In this document: in pieces, positions 47,541 to 59,609 of the stretch | Numbering within the stretch: the first letter of the stretch is position 1 | Layout: each line of letters begins with the position of its first letter | Assembly: GCA_037074765.1 (NCBI GenBank) | Contig: JBAMDO010000118.1 | Coordinates: forward strand, 62,001-126,000 | Direction: 5' to 3' | Source: Mansonella perstans | Lineage: Eukaryota > Nematoda > Chromadorea > Rhabditida > Onchocercidae | Length of the DNA stretch: 64,000 nt | Notes under the pieces: generated by a model | The model's database searches: none | What the model saw: the letters and a program-made list of their open reading frames with translations, nothing else | What the model was told of the DNA's origin: nothing | Made by a program: the position numbers and the translations under genes

Positions 47541-49461
47541 TAAATTTTATTTTAAGCATTTTCATAATCACTATTCCAAATGCCGCTATGATTAAAGCTT
47601 ACAAAGAATTAAAATCTTTTGCCTTCTATCGCCTTTAATATGGTGGAACATTTGCGAAAACTTTTAAAAAAAAGTGCAAAAAGCTGCAGGATAATTTCAA
47701 ATTCTGTCATCTGATACAAATATGCTAAATTAAAAAAAAATTAAATTAAAGTTCAAAAAATGTTAATATTCCAGCAAAAATCAGCTTTGTTGACGGATCG
47801 AATGGAATAAGCAATACAAAAATTTTTTCTCATTCAATATTCTTGATGCACGTTTCAGAATTATAACAGATTTCCGGAATTATCAGAATAGATAATAGAA
47901 TTCAATTGTAAAATTGTAGAATTAATTGTAGAAAAAACTAATTGTAGAATTAACAACATAAAGATTGATCTATTAATAATTGTTTTGTATTTCACGAATG
48001 CATAACACAAACATCTTAGCCTTCTTTTTATTTATAATGTACTTACGAAGTTAAATTCAAATTCAAATGACAACTGTTACTACCACTGTAACTCAACTTC
48101 AATAATTATATACAAAGTTTGCTAATTGCAAATAAAAGGCAAAACTTGGCAAAAGACTCCAATCGATATTTTTGCAAACTTCTGATTGGATATTTTTAAG
48201 AAAAGTTTTATATCAACAGTCTGATGAACAACTATTAGTTCATACGGTACCAGAAGTCGGAATAACAACGAACTACGCAAAACAAATCAATGGATGATAT
48301 TGTAGAAGAGGAGTAACGCGCAGCATTAAATCGCAGTAGAACATATCGCCTGCAGACTTTGACCTTTTCCGATGATTTTAATGGATTGCTCGAAGAAACA
48401 AAAAACATAGTACAAAGTTCGCTATTCTTTATTTTCTCTATTTAGCCATTTAACTTACATCAAAAACATTCACATACCTATTAATCAGGTTTCATTTTTC
48501 GTAGAAATAGGTGAAAGAAGTCGGAATTCTCATAAGAATTAATGTGAAATAACTGCCAATGAAAATGATGAATACATTTAAGTACATGCAAATAGTGCAA
48601 ACAACCTACAAACACACCTTTTTATGGCAAAAACGAATTAATGAAATTCGGCAATTTTCTATAGTAATCCATACATCTCTGACAAGAATTGCCAAAACAA
48701 TCAGAAATTGAAAACGATTAATGTAGAAACTTAATTACAAAATATAAAATTTAATAAAAAAATCTCAATTTGTTTGATCATTTAATAAAATACAATAATG
48801 CAACGAAAAAATATTTTTTTAATCATAAAAACGAATTGACTGAATTTATAGCCATTCTACACAAGCAGATGAAATATTAAAAATAAATCATGCTAGCAAA
48901 ATGAATAAAACTTCCGTACAGAGTATAGCCAATATATTGCAGTTGACGACAAAGTACAGAAGATTTGAAAACTTCGATATTTAAATTCAACAAATTCACA
49001 GGCAAGCAGAGGCAAATGATTGGAATAAAACAACTTTCCAAAAAAAATTTTAAAATAAAAATCATTTCTCTAAAATAGATTTGCAGTAATCTTGAACAAA
49101 AGATTACGAATGTTTCTCGTCAATATTGTTTGGAAAAAGTTTTCATGACTGAGCGAAAAATTCAAAACATAATATACCGAAATGATTTTTAATCAATATC
49201 AAGTGACAAAATGCAGGAAAAGTTACAAGGAATTTTGAAAGAAAATCCATTTAGGAAGAAAAGTGGTTGCACAGAAGCGATCATAAAGACACATCACTGT
49301 AAACTAAAAAAAGACAATATATGGAAAAACACTTTGAAAAACAAAAAGGGCTGTTTCTGCTTCTGTTTATTATAGTGAATAAAATAAAACGAGATAAAAA
49401 TATTACTGTTAAAAAGAATAATGCATGGCCTGAACAGTAATCACCATTCATCTACAATTTG
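47541..49461. other. Intergenic, no gene seen
   Basis: This 1.9-kb AT-rich gap between the SPOP-like gene's 3' end and the acyl-CoA dehydrogenase's 5' end has no recognisable exon. A small repeated GTAGAATTAATTGTAGAA element occurs near 47900-47950. Confidence 0.5.
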
Positions 49462-52400
49462 CTAAACTCCATTACTCAAGCGCGCTCGCTTTGTTGTCGG
49501 CTCCGATGCTGAGCCTGGAATGAAAAGCAAAGCAGTAAGGAAGATCTTACTAACTTGGAACTTCGAAGTATGCTGAAATTCAAGCACAAGCTTTAAACGA
49601 AGCAAACAATAATATAAAACAATATTATAATGAATCAGCTAGACGATAATCATAGAACAAAATAACTGCCTTTGACATCACTACTCCTCACTAGCCCACA
49701 TACCTACTTCCTCATCAGCAGTCAAAAAATTAATTTTTGCGGATGTCGCCTAACTTTCCTTGTTCAATAGCATTAATCTTAAACTATGATATAAATTCTT
49801 GGCGATTTTCACAAGATTAACAGTAAATCATAGACCTAACTGTCCGTTCCAAAAGCATAGACCAAATTTTACTGCATAAAAAAAACCATACCTGGGCTGC
49901 TGCTAGCACTCAGCGAGCGAGGATCACTGCTTGATATTGCGGCAACAACTTCAGTAACTAGAGCTGGATGCTCCTTCACTAGTTCTGTCCAACCATCCGT
50001 CTAAACACCAGTAATAAAGTTGATGTTTCTATGATCATTCATAAAAATGAGAAATTTTTATAAAAATAGAAATGTTTCTATTAAAATTAAAAATTTCTTA
50101 TGCGATATACCATTTGGTACTAAAGCATTCAGAGGACAAACAGATGAAATACGAATTTCCTAAACTTGGGATGCAAAACCTGTAGAATACCCCAATTTTC
50201 TTACCCAAAATAAATGGAATGTTCATGCAGCAACTGAACTCAAGTTAAATATGTAGCTGCTAAAATGTGATTGCCGGAAAAATCAAAGTGATATTTTGAG
50301 TGCATTTGCTACTGTTGTATTAAAATATTAATACAACAATAAGCAGAAAATACGAAAGGAAGGCGATCATATAGCTATTACATAAAAATAAGAGGAAGAA
50401 AAATTAATCAGAAGGCTTGAACTGACAAATCATAAAAGTATATATTCATATAATATACAAACAACTAGAAAGGCCTTAAAATAATCCACAAAACAAAACT
50501 TGAATTCCAGAATTATTAATTCCAAAGGCTTACTATTGGTTACCATCTAAATCAACAAAAGCTCATTTCACAGAGTAGCATAAACATACAATAATGATGG
50601 AAGATGAATTTTGTGCAATGAACTTGATGGCATCCGATTTTAACTCCCGTGCATTATGCATATCAGCAAAAACCAAGTAACGGCAAGCAGACTCCACTAC
50701 TAATCCAGTGCGAAGTACCTTAAAATCACGCAAAGAAATCATCAAACCGTTCAATCAGGTATTGACAAAAACTTCATTTTCAGTATGATTAAGTAGAATT
50801 AGAACTATTCAGTTTGAGAAACTCCAACTCGAGTGATATGCATGATTTCGTTTAAATTTAATGAAATTTAAATTCAATGTTTAATTTAAATTTAATTTAA
50901 AATTCAAATTTAACAAAAATTCAATCAGTAATAGTATAAACACTGAATTGATTTATCAATTTTTAACATCTCCTAATCAACCATTTACATCATCGAATAA
51001 TAGTTCTTATAACTTTCCATAGAATTTTTTGGGAGAAAATTATTCAAAATAGACCTGGTCAGCCATCTCTTTCAGACCTGGAAGTTGGAAGCGATCTGCT
51101 GCTGCTAGAAGATCTAAGGCCATATTAGATAAATTGGGAGATCTACCAGTGTACATGTAAAGCAATAACTCTTGCATTACCTGCAAAATTGAACTAAAGA
51201 GAAGAAATACAAAAATGTTGTCATTATTCGATTTGATAACTAGTATGTTCTGGAATTCAATTAGGCTGAATTAGAGTGAATGTTCGATCCTACCCAATAA
51301 CTAATCCAGAATCAGTAGAATAACGATCAAGATGAAAAATTTTTTTGTTGATAAAAAAAACTATTTAATTGCCCAACCAGCTAAATAAGATAAAAACGGA
51401 GATGTTTTACAAACAGAAGTGAAACAAAGAACTACAAACTTCAAAATCTATGTCTGGAAAAACAACACGGCTATTTTTAGCTTCCTCTGTGTGCGGTTCT
51501 AGCATCGCTGCAAAGACTGGAGAACGAGCTGAGAGTATTATCTGATGAGCCGGCAATTCACGTCCACTGGCAACTATTGTAAAATCAGCAAGACGCCCTT
51601 CCTTATAAATTGTTTCCAAATCACGAGCTATCTGTAAAGCAGTCTAACAGGATATGGCAATTAACTTTTCATAATACTAAAAGATGAACAATATCTTTTG
51701 CTGTATGAACTAATAAAACTGAAAATGTTCAACAGCTTCCAAAACAAGACGACTGAAAAAATGCGGATTTCTTTATTCCTAAATTACTCTATCAAGAGAA
51801 TTTTCAAGAATTTTGATTTTAATTTCAAACAAGAATTGAAAAACCTCTGCTGGACGAGCATCTGGAATACTGCACTGTCGTGGATTCTGACTACTTTTAG
51901 TGACAGTGTCAAAAGTAATAGTTAGACTTAAAACAAGCTGTAATTCATCTTGTGGCTGTATGTGGCTAACTAAAACATCGCGACGTATGTATTCGAAATA
52001 TCCATGCAGCTAAAATAAATAAAGTACAATTAAGCGTGAGCAGAAATTCACTAATCCAAGCATCTAATGCTTAGAACCATTCTTTAGCCTTTCACTAAAA
52101 TCATTTAAAAAAATGAAATACTGACAGCTTTAAAATGAAATTCAAAATGCGTAACTAATTTGTGAATAATAAGTGCTGAATACTTCTATATGTAATATTA
52201 GCAAAAAAAACTTGCCTGCTGTGTACCGGTGTAAACTGTCGTAGGCGCTTCTTCATTTTTTGCATTATATACTGAAAATTTCGCGCGATATTTGGCTGAA
52301 TTCGTATTGCAGAAAACCTAAACATTACAATGCAATAAAACTTTTCCCACGCATATCCAAATGAAAGAACAAATAATAGTAGATAAATATGACACCATGA

Positions 52401-52911
52401 GAGATATGCCTCATTTAAATATATGATGTAGTTCAGTAGCAGCTGAATAGGGCTATGAATTAGAATCACTGTTAAGAGGAAAATAATTACAAGTCTACGC
52501 CAACCTGAAAAAAGCTGAAATCTTTATTCGATTCTTTGTTGCCCTGGGGATGTAATCTTATTCGAAACGTTAAGTGATTCCCGTCAAGTGTGTTCGTTGG
52601 AACTGGCTGAAATCATATGTAAAAACACACTAAACAACACATGAATAGAATTCAAATGATTTAAAGTTTCCTACTTCATTTCCATGTAATTGTCGCATTT
52701 CTCTACCATAAAATTCTCTTCTTGTGCTATTAAAAAGATGCTGCTTCTCATAAATACTAACCGTTTCTTTGATTTTAACTGACGTTTCCAGATATCGACA
52801 TTCGCACTGTGAAAAGCCACGAATAGTCCAAACATGAGAGTGCTGCAGAGAACGTACTTCCGTCGTTGACCAGCTATCTGATGGACGCAGCGGACCAACA
52901 ATATCTGCCAT
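49462..52911 (-). CDS. MATH-BTB protein, SPOP-like Cullin-3 substrate adaptor
   Basis: Expected to recruit substrates through MATH and bind Cullin-3 through BTB for ubiquitination, mostly in the nucleus. Exons in transcription order (coding part): 52762-52911, 52505-52606, 52216-52317, 51845-52009, 51440-51631, 51055-51180, 50590-50718, 49892-50000, 49462-49514; 375 residues, against about 374 for human SPOP. MATH spans about residues 22-165 (HSHVWTIRGFS, YFEYIRRDVL). BTB spans about 180-295 (GRLADFTIVASGRELPAHQI, ARSPVFAAML, MYTGRSPNLSNMALDLLAAA). A BACK-like tail follows (TDGWTELVKEHP), and a basic TKRARLS near the C-terminus resembles SPOP's nuclear signal. The first ATG in frame is 52911 (MADIVGPL); the exon itself starts at 52931 and joins in frame to an upstream exon ending at 53409 that has no ATG, probably 5' UTR. 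The intron 52010-52215 has a CAG|GCAAGT donor. Confidence 0.93.
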
Positions 52912-52931
52912 ACCCCGGCCACTAGAGCCTT

Positions 52932-54917
52932 CTGCAACAAAACTAAATTCAGTAAACTTATACCATTCCAAATTATTTTTTCATCTCTTAGCTTTATACC
53001 AAACTGAGAGTGATATCGCTTTGCACTAGAATGCAAATGAAGTAAGAAAGCTTAGTTAAAACTTTAAAAAATTATGAAAGTAGAACTTTCCGCAATACAA
53101 CAATTCTGCACAAGCGACTTGCACTGCTCATGTTAAATCATATATACAAAAGTACAAGCCGATGAAGAATTTCTACAGTTTCATTTCAGTATAAAATAGC
53201 TAAAAATTAGTCAGCAAACATGATAACCAATTAAATCGAACAAGTTCTGTCGAACTTAATCTCCTCAAAGCTATAATCTCTTCGTGTGTGACAATCTTCT
53301 ATCAGCAGCTTGCACTTTTCTGAGCTAAATGATCACATATAATTGACCGATTAGTCAACATATGCTTAAAATATTTTATTCATAATTCAAAAAACATAGC
53401 GATGACCTACCTTCCTCACCTCCAGCTCCAAAATCCACTTCTTCGCCCGTCGTTTTGAAGAATCTTTAGAGTTTCAGCTTCACAGCTGTATTTGCGCAAA
53501 AGTAAAAGTATTTTGTCAAATTATGGACTCTGAAAAATGAAATAAGAAAAATTGATGTTTGGTGTTTTCATGAAAAATTGATGAAAAATCATCAAATTAA
53601 ATAGATTTTCATTAAATTTAGCGAGCAATATATATATCATTGAACAATTTCAAAGATAAATCTATGCTAAGAAATTTTCGAGGCTTACAGAAAGTTATAG
53701 CTGTGCCTTTTTTTTAAAATTAAATCATTTCTTTATGAAATAGTGCTACAGCTGCACTAACAGGTATTAATATTGACAAGTAAACAGTAAATTTAGAATG
53801 CTGGACCGTACTAAAAGAGCAATGATACCGTACTGCACAGTGTCTGTACTAATACTTAGCCAATAACACCTATCTATGGAAAAATGTTTTTAAAAAATGA
53901 GATTACGGTAGCTTGGACATACGTAAAGAAACGGATCCCACGTGACCTCGACGTGAAATATACATTTTAACATGAAAGAATCAAACTAATACATGGAGCC
54001 AAACATATCCAAACTAATCTAGTATAAACCATATTCCTTATGTTACAAACACTGAATCAATGGTTACTCTATGCAAAAAATATGGACCACTTAGTTGTGC
54101 AGAAATTAGAAATGATTCTGTTTAGAGTGAAGCAAAAGAGTAGGCTTGATTTACTTGTTATTTATTTACTTAGTACTTATTTACTTATTGCTTATTTACT
54201 TAGTACTTATTGTATTTGATTCAAACTATACCTTGTTGAAAAAATAAACAAATAGGAAATCTTCATTATATGAAAAGCATAGAAATGATTAGTTAAATAA
54301 TAACTTGGTACGGTTTATGAAATTTAAAATAATTTCAGAAAAAAAGTTTATTGGTATACAATGATTAGAAAACATTATAAATGATCCTTCCATGAACATT
54401 CCTTAATCTGTTTCATAATCATTAACAGAATCCATGCATTTTTCAATTATTCATCTAATTTGTAATTCTCTAAATTGTTACACTAATGCTTAATTCATTT
54501 GGACGGTAAGTGATATTTCGGTAACTATATTATTCTAAATTGTTATCTCTACTATGGAACTATCATTATACTATTTTTAATAACCTGAATTCATGAATTC
54601 TTAATCGATACCACTTTTTACGCCAACTTTTACGTTGAACCAACTGTTGTAATATCATTTACGCGTTGTTTTCATACTTATTGTTTGATTACAGACTAAC
54701 ATTTGTTATTTAACTTACTGCCTACTTGTTTGCTTAGTACTATTAATACAAAGTAATCTGAAATACATATGAGATTTTCCTGATCATCCATCTTTCATGC
54801 TTGTTATACAAATTTATCACACACATTTTACTGAGATAAAAATCAATTTGTTCATGCAAATTTCAATTCGATTAAAATGATAAACGTTAACAATTCCTCT
54901 AACTAACATTGCTCAAA
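52932..54917. other. Divergent intergenic region between the SPOP-like and zinc-finger genes
   Basis: Contains a probable non-coding first exon of the SPOP-like gene, with donor GAAG|GTAGG at about 53409 on the minus strand, and the promoters of both genes. Otherwise it is AT-rich, with a partial tandem repeat of TTATTTACTTAGTACT at about 54160-54212. I see no other gene. Confidence 0.5.
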
Positions 54918-57900
54918 ATGAAGTTTGAAGAAGACTGTGGCGATTTTCAGGATCCTATGTTTACAGAGAACATTCCCAAATATCAAACCTGTATATGTTG
55001 TGATAAAGGTATTCCTTATTTCCTCCCTCAATGCAATTTCTCAAAATTTCCTGGGTTTATTTGTTTGTTTTTCATTAATAGCTTACAATAATGTATTTTA
55101 AAATTTAGGAATTTTTCGGCTAAATTCATTTTAACAATGAACAATCTCCTAGATAAATGATCAGTGTAAGAATGTTTCTAGTAAATTTATGTCATCACTT
55201 TATTCAAAAAAATTTTCGCAATTAAGAGGCAAGACTAAAAATCGTTTTCGCTTACACTTACGCCTGCGCAAAATCGTTTCCACTTACGCAAAGTATCATG
55301 ATAAACTAATTAACCAAATTTTCTCTTATAGATATTTTAAAACATTCTTAATCCACGTGCGTAGCTTATTCGTTAAAAAATCAATGTCAATTTAGTATTG
55401 CATGAAATTTGGGAAAAACTCTAAGATATCATAAATGATGCGGAATGTTCTAAAAATCTCTTTCTGATATCTTTTTCTAATCATTGCAAAATAGATTGAG
55501 GAAAAAGTAGATAGAAATACGTAGCAGCTAAGATCAGATGTTTCACGTTTATTGACATCGACATCCTGAAAATAACCTCAAAGATCTATCAATTTTTCTT
55601 TATGCACTGATCTACATTTATTATATCAAGACCAATGCAAATTCACCGTTACGTAACTTTCACGTTAATTCACCGTTACGTTACGTTTCATCATCAGCTG
55701 TGCTCCCGATTCGATGTTTTACTAGTTCTATCTTCTTAATTTATTACATGGTTTTGAGTACCATTTCAAATATTATATTAAATAGGAGTTTCAAAATTTA
55801 TTATCAATTTACTTAGCAGTTTTAAAATATGGCAAAAGTAGTGCTATTTTAATTCATCTTCAATCGTAGCAAGTACAAAGTGATGAACAATTACGGAAGA
55901 AGCACAAATTATTATTTTTGCAACTATAAGCTTCTTAACTATTTTAATTTTATTTAGAAAAATGCGATTTCAAAAGTCTGCAGTTGGAATCACGCACTAA
56001 CAGAGCAAATTGTAATTTGGAAGTGATCGTCGAAACCACCTGTGAAGTTCTATATCCGGAATCGTACAGTGAGGAATGGCAAGAATTTTTTGACCAATAT
56101 AACAGTATCGATGGCATTCAAGTCTGTTTTTCATAAATATATCATCACTCTATCTAGTACGTAAAGAATACAATTAAATTGAATTAACTCCCGATTCTCA
56201 TGTCGCCAACAAGTATTCTTGTGAAGATATTTGTTGTAATATATGATCTGACACAATGAATGTGCAGTAATCTTGCAGGAAATATTAGTGAAAAGAGATG
56301 ATTGGATTAATCACAATGGTCCACGTAAACCTTATCAACGTTTTCGTGATAAGCGTTATATTTGTGATGAATGTGATCGTTGTTTCACTTTAAAGCAAAA
56401 TGTTCAGTTTCACATCATTACTTACCACTTTGGCAATCAACGAATTACAGCCACTCGTGGCAAACGTTATGTTTGTCTTACATGTCAAAAAGTAATCTAT
56501 TCATTTGTTTTTTCCTGATCTTTTAAGTATCATAAGAACAGGTAAAGGTAAAAAGTCGGAAAAAGTACTTTGCAACTCAGTAAATTTTCATTAGATATTA
56601 TAAAACCTGCTTTGTGCAGTCACAGAACATTTAATGTTTTGCAAGCATTAAGTATTAAAATGGTTTTTACAAATCACAAATGAAGAATATAGCAGTGTAA
56701 AATTGAATTTAGAAGCAACTTAGAAAATCGATCTACAGCTTCATTGTTTGGTCTCGTTACTTTAATGACCATAATGACCATAAATTGAAGGTATATCGAA
56801 GCGCTGAAACAGCTCGGCGTCACAATGAACGACACCATTTCCGATTGCCCAATGTACAAATTCATCGTTGCCCCACATGCACACGGATTTTCCCGAATAG
56901 TACCCAGCTGAAGGAACATATATCCATACAACATTTGTTAGTTCTTATCTATCTACTTTCTGGACGAGTGCTTTCTGGAATGTTTCGGGAAACTCCGACA
57001 AGCCTAAGAAAAAGGATACTAAACTTGATCTATTTTATCATTCTTCCATGTAATGATCAATCTTTTCTCGTGTCTTTTTAATCTTGCACACTGAACACAT
57101 AATTTTGTAAAAGGACCAGCGTTCGCTTCATATAACTTGGTAGTTCCCAAACGATTGGTCACTTCAACTGATGAAGACTGTTTGTTCAGTGCCTTATTCA
57201 AAGTGTATCCGAAACTGTCTTTTATGATTGAAAAATTCCAATCTTCTTATTAAGTAGCATTTTTCCAGTGAAATTTTAATTTTTCCTTTTCAGGCAAGAG
57301 AGACCATATGTATGTGATAAATGTAACGCGCGTTTCGGCCGACAAGGAGGTCTACGACGTCATTATATAATGGTACATACGGATCGGCGATATAATTGCA
57401 ATTATGCAGGTTGCACTCACCCTGGTTTCAAATGTTCTAAGGTTCGGTTGTTTTCCAAGTTTTAATAATTCCTTGAAAATTCGGTAATCGGAAAATGCGC
57501 ACTTTCCTCTTAATTTTTATATATCTCTACGTGTTCATTTCTCTGCAAGACGACCAGAATTTAAAGAAATGATTGTGGAAAAGTTGAAAAAATCCTTTAA
57601 TATTGTATTACTGATAAAGGATGACTTATGGTAAAGTTTTCCAATCATCATATTGAATTTCAATTAGATTCATTTAAGAGATGGATTATGTCCCTAATTT
57701 TTCCTACAAATTTATTGCCATTTCAATTTACATTTTTCCTGTCACTTGTCCAGTACTTTTTGCAGGCTCTGACGGCTCACATTCGATCACAGCACACTAA
57801 AGACAGGCCGTTAGTTTTATACTAGTATTCACAAAACTTTTAAATTAAGCAATAATATATGCATCCTATAATTAATGATATGCATTCTGTAGTTAAAAAA

Positions 57901-58579
57901 ATCAAATATATATAAATTTTCGTCCATCTCCATTACTAACTTTCTTTCAGTAAATTTCTTGGAAATGGAGTGAAAAAAACCATTTTTATACGCAGGATTT
58001 TTTAAATCAGTTCTATAATTTTTTGCAGTGCTACGTGAATACTGCTTCTTATCATTCTTTCATGCCACAGAAAAGCTATGATAATATTAGTATTAACCAT
58101 ATCTGATAATTATAACAATAACAGAGCAATATAATTAGTGCGCAGAAAGCACTCTACATCTCTTATCGAGAATTTTTACGCATTTTAACCAGAACTTCCA
58201 CTTTTATTTTGTATTTGAAAAAAGCATGTTAGCGATATTTCGGTAAAGATCACATACGTAAAGGTCACTGCTATATTCATTTCGTTTTGAATTACATGTA
58301 TTGAAAAATTATGCAATTCAAATTGGGCTATTTAATTGCAGTTTTGCATGCTTTGCATGTGGAAAACGTTTTGTACGTCGAAATGATCAGCGTGTTCACG
58401 AGTTATTGCACACTTCTCAGGAGCAATTCGACTGTAAAAAATGTGGACAGCGTTTTCGTCGTCAAATTTACCTCAGGAAACATGAGAGTTCATGTCGAGT
58501 GATTAATGATAATAATATAAGAACCTATTTGCCCATTGCTGTTGATGGATCAAGCACAATTTCCAATCTTCAACAATGA
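54918..58579 (+). CDS. C2H2 zinc-finger protein with seven fingers
   Basis: Probable DNA-binding nuclear protein; the specific orthologue is not recognised. Exons 54918-55008, 55958-56121, 56279-56491, 56791-56936, 57294-57441, 57766-57809 and 58342-58579 join in phase to give 347 residues. Residues 1-113 have no finger but several cysteines (YQTCICCDKEKCD) and an acidic EEWQEFFDQY stretch. Fingers follow: ICDECDRCF, VCLTCQKVY (spans the third intron), RCPTCTRIF, VCDKCNARF, NCNYAGCTHPGF (C-x4-C spacing), FACFACGKRF and DCKKCGQRF. The last finger ends in Cys rather than His (KHESSC), a CCHC form. Linkers are not the TGEKP type, though TKDRPF precedes finger six. The tail after the last finger is polar with no clear motif. 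Confidence 0.88.
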
Positions 58580-58640
58580 GCAATAGTTATATTCGATATA
58601 TGAAGAAAACCTTTTACGTCTGATATTTTACGACATATAC

Positions 58641-58735
58641 ATATATTTATATATTTTAAAAACTATTTTAATAAAAATATTGTTTGATATTACTATTTAT
58701 ATATTTTAAAGCTGTTTTAATAAAAACATCAACTG
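58641..58735 (+). repeat. 49-bp tandem duplication carrying the poly(A) signal
   Basis: Just downstream of the zinc-finger stop codon, TATTTATATATTTTAAA...TTTTAATAAAAA occurs twice with a period of 49 bp. The AATAAA hexamers fall at 58670-58675 and 58719-58724, so either copy could direct 3' end formation. Confidence 0.8.
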
Positions 58736-59580
58736 ATGTGTACTTTGGATGATAATTAGTGCAAATTTTGTTTATCAAACAAATAAAAAACAAAATTGAT
58801 TATTAAAATTTAATATTACTCTTGCATTCCTATTGTTTACTATCGTAATTGCTACAATTATCTATAAATTATAGTATTATTTCTTATTATTACTTACATT
58901 TTAGATTTCAATCTTCAAAAATAATTGGCAATTTCATCAAAAATTATTTCGTTCCAATGCAATACACCTTTTTAGTATTACTATATGGAATAGATATGGT
59001 AGAATTTAATGTTGGATGGAATTGGTAAAAGATTCATTTGAATAGGAAATAAAAGTTCGAATGTTTTTAACTAATAAAAACTATCGATTTGTTACTTTAA
59101 ATAAAAATTTTTAAAATGAAAAATTTATTAAAAAAAAAAATGAAAAATTTAAAATTTAAATGAAAACTATCGATCTGTTACTTTAACTTTTATTTTGTAA
59201 TTATCACAGAAATACAATAGAATCCTTCTTTTAATATAATACTCTCTTTTAATATATTAACAGCCAATGGGAAATATCTCATTAAAGCAGTTATTCCATT
59301 GGTAGGATATAAAATTTCATAATGTGCTTCCATGATGTCATTGTTAAACTAAAGGCCTACATTTCACATGGTAATACGGTAAGAAGTTGCAACGCTGTGG
59401 CTGCTGTATGTTGAGTGTGTAACTTTGGATTATTGAGATGTCGCGGGATTTTTCTCCTTCGTTACAGCATAAACTCACCAGAATTAATTCCATCTAGCAT
59501 TTTACCGTGGAGAACTTTTTGTTATCTTGTTGAAATATTCGTTGCTATTTCGTGCAAAAATTCATGCACTTTAGTGAGTA
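58736..59580. other. Intergenic, no gene seen
   Basis: AT-rich spacer between the zinc-finger gene and the SR-factor gene, both on the plus strand. It contains an AAATGAAAAATTTA type low-complexity patch at 59110-59165. The SR-factor promoter is expected in its right half. Confidence 0.5.
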
Positions 59581-59609
59581 TTTTTAGGTCAACAAAAAGA
59601 AACTGACAA
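59581..59609 (+). promoter_or_regulatory. Candidate trans-splice acceptor before the SR-factor ATG
   Basis: TATTTTTAG ends at 59587 and leaves a 22-base leader before the ATG at 59610. This is consistent with spliced-leader addition or a 5' UTR intron. Confidence 0.45.

Noticed and set aside
52671..53036. 113- and 121-codon minus-strand frames around the MATH exon
   Set aside because: One is the real exon read through its donor into the intron; the other is the alternative frame of the same exon.
57801..57812. Apparent GC donor (ACAG|GCCG) at the end of the sixth zinc-finger exon
   Set aside because: A normal GTTAGT donor at 57810 keeps phase and gives the expected TKDRPF linker, so no GC-AG intron is needed here.
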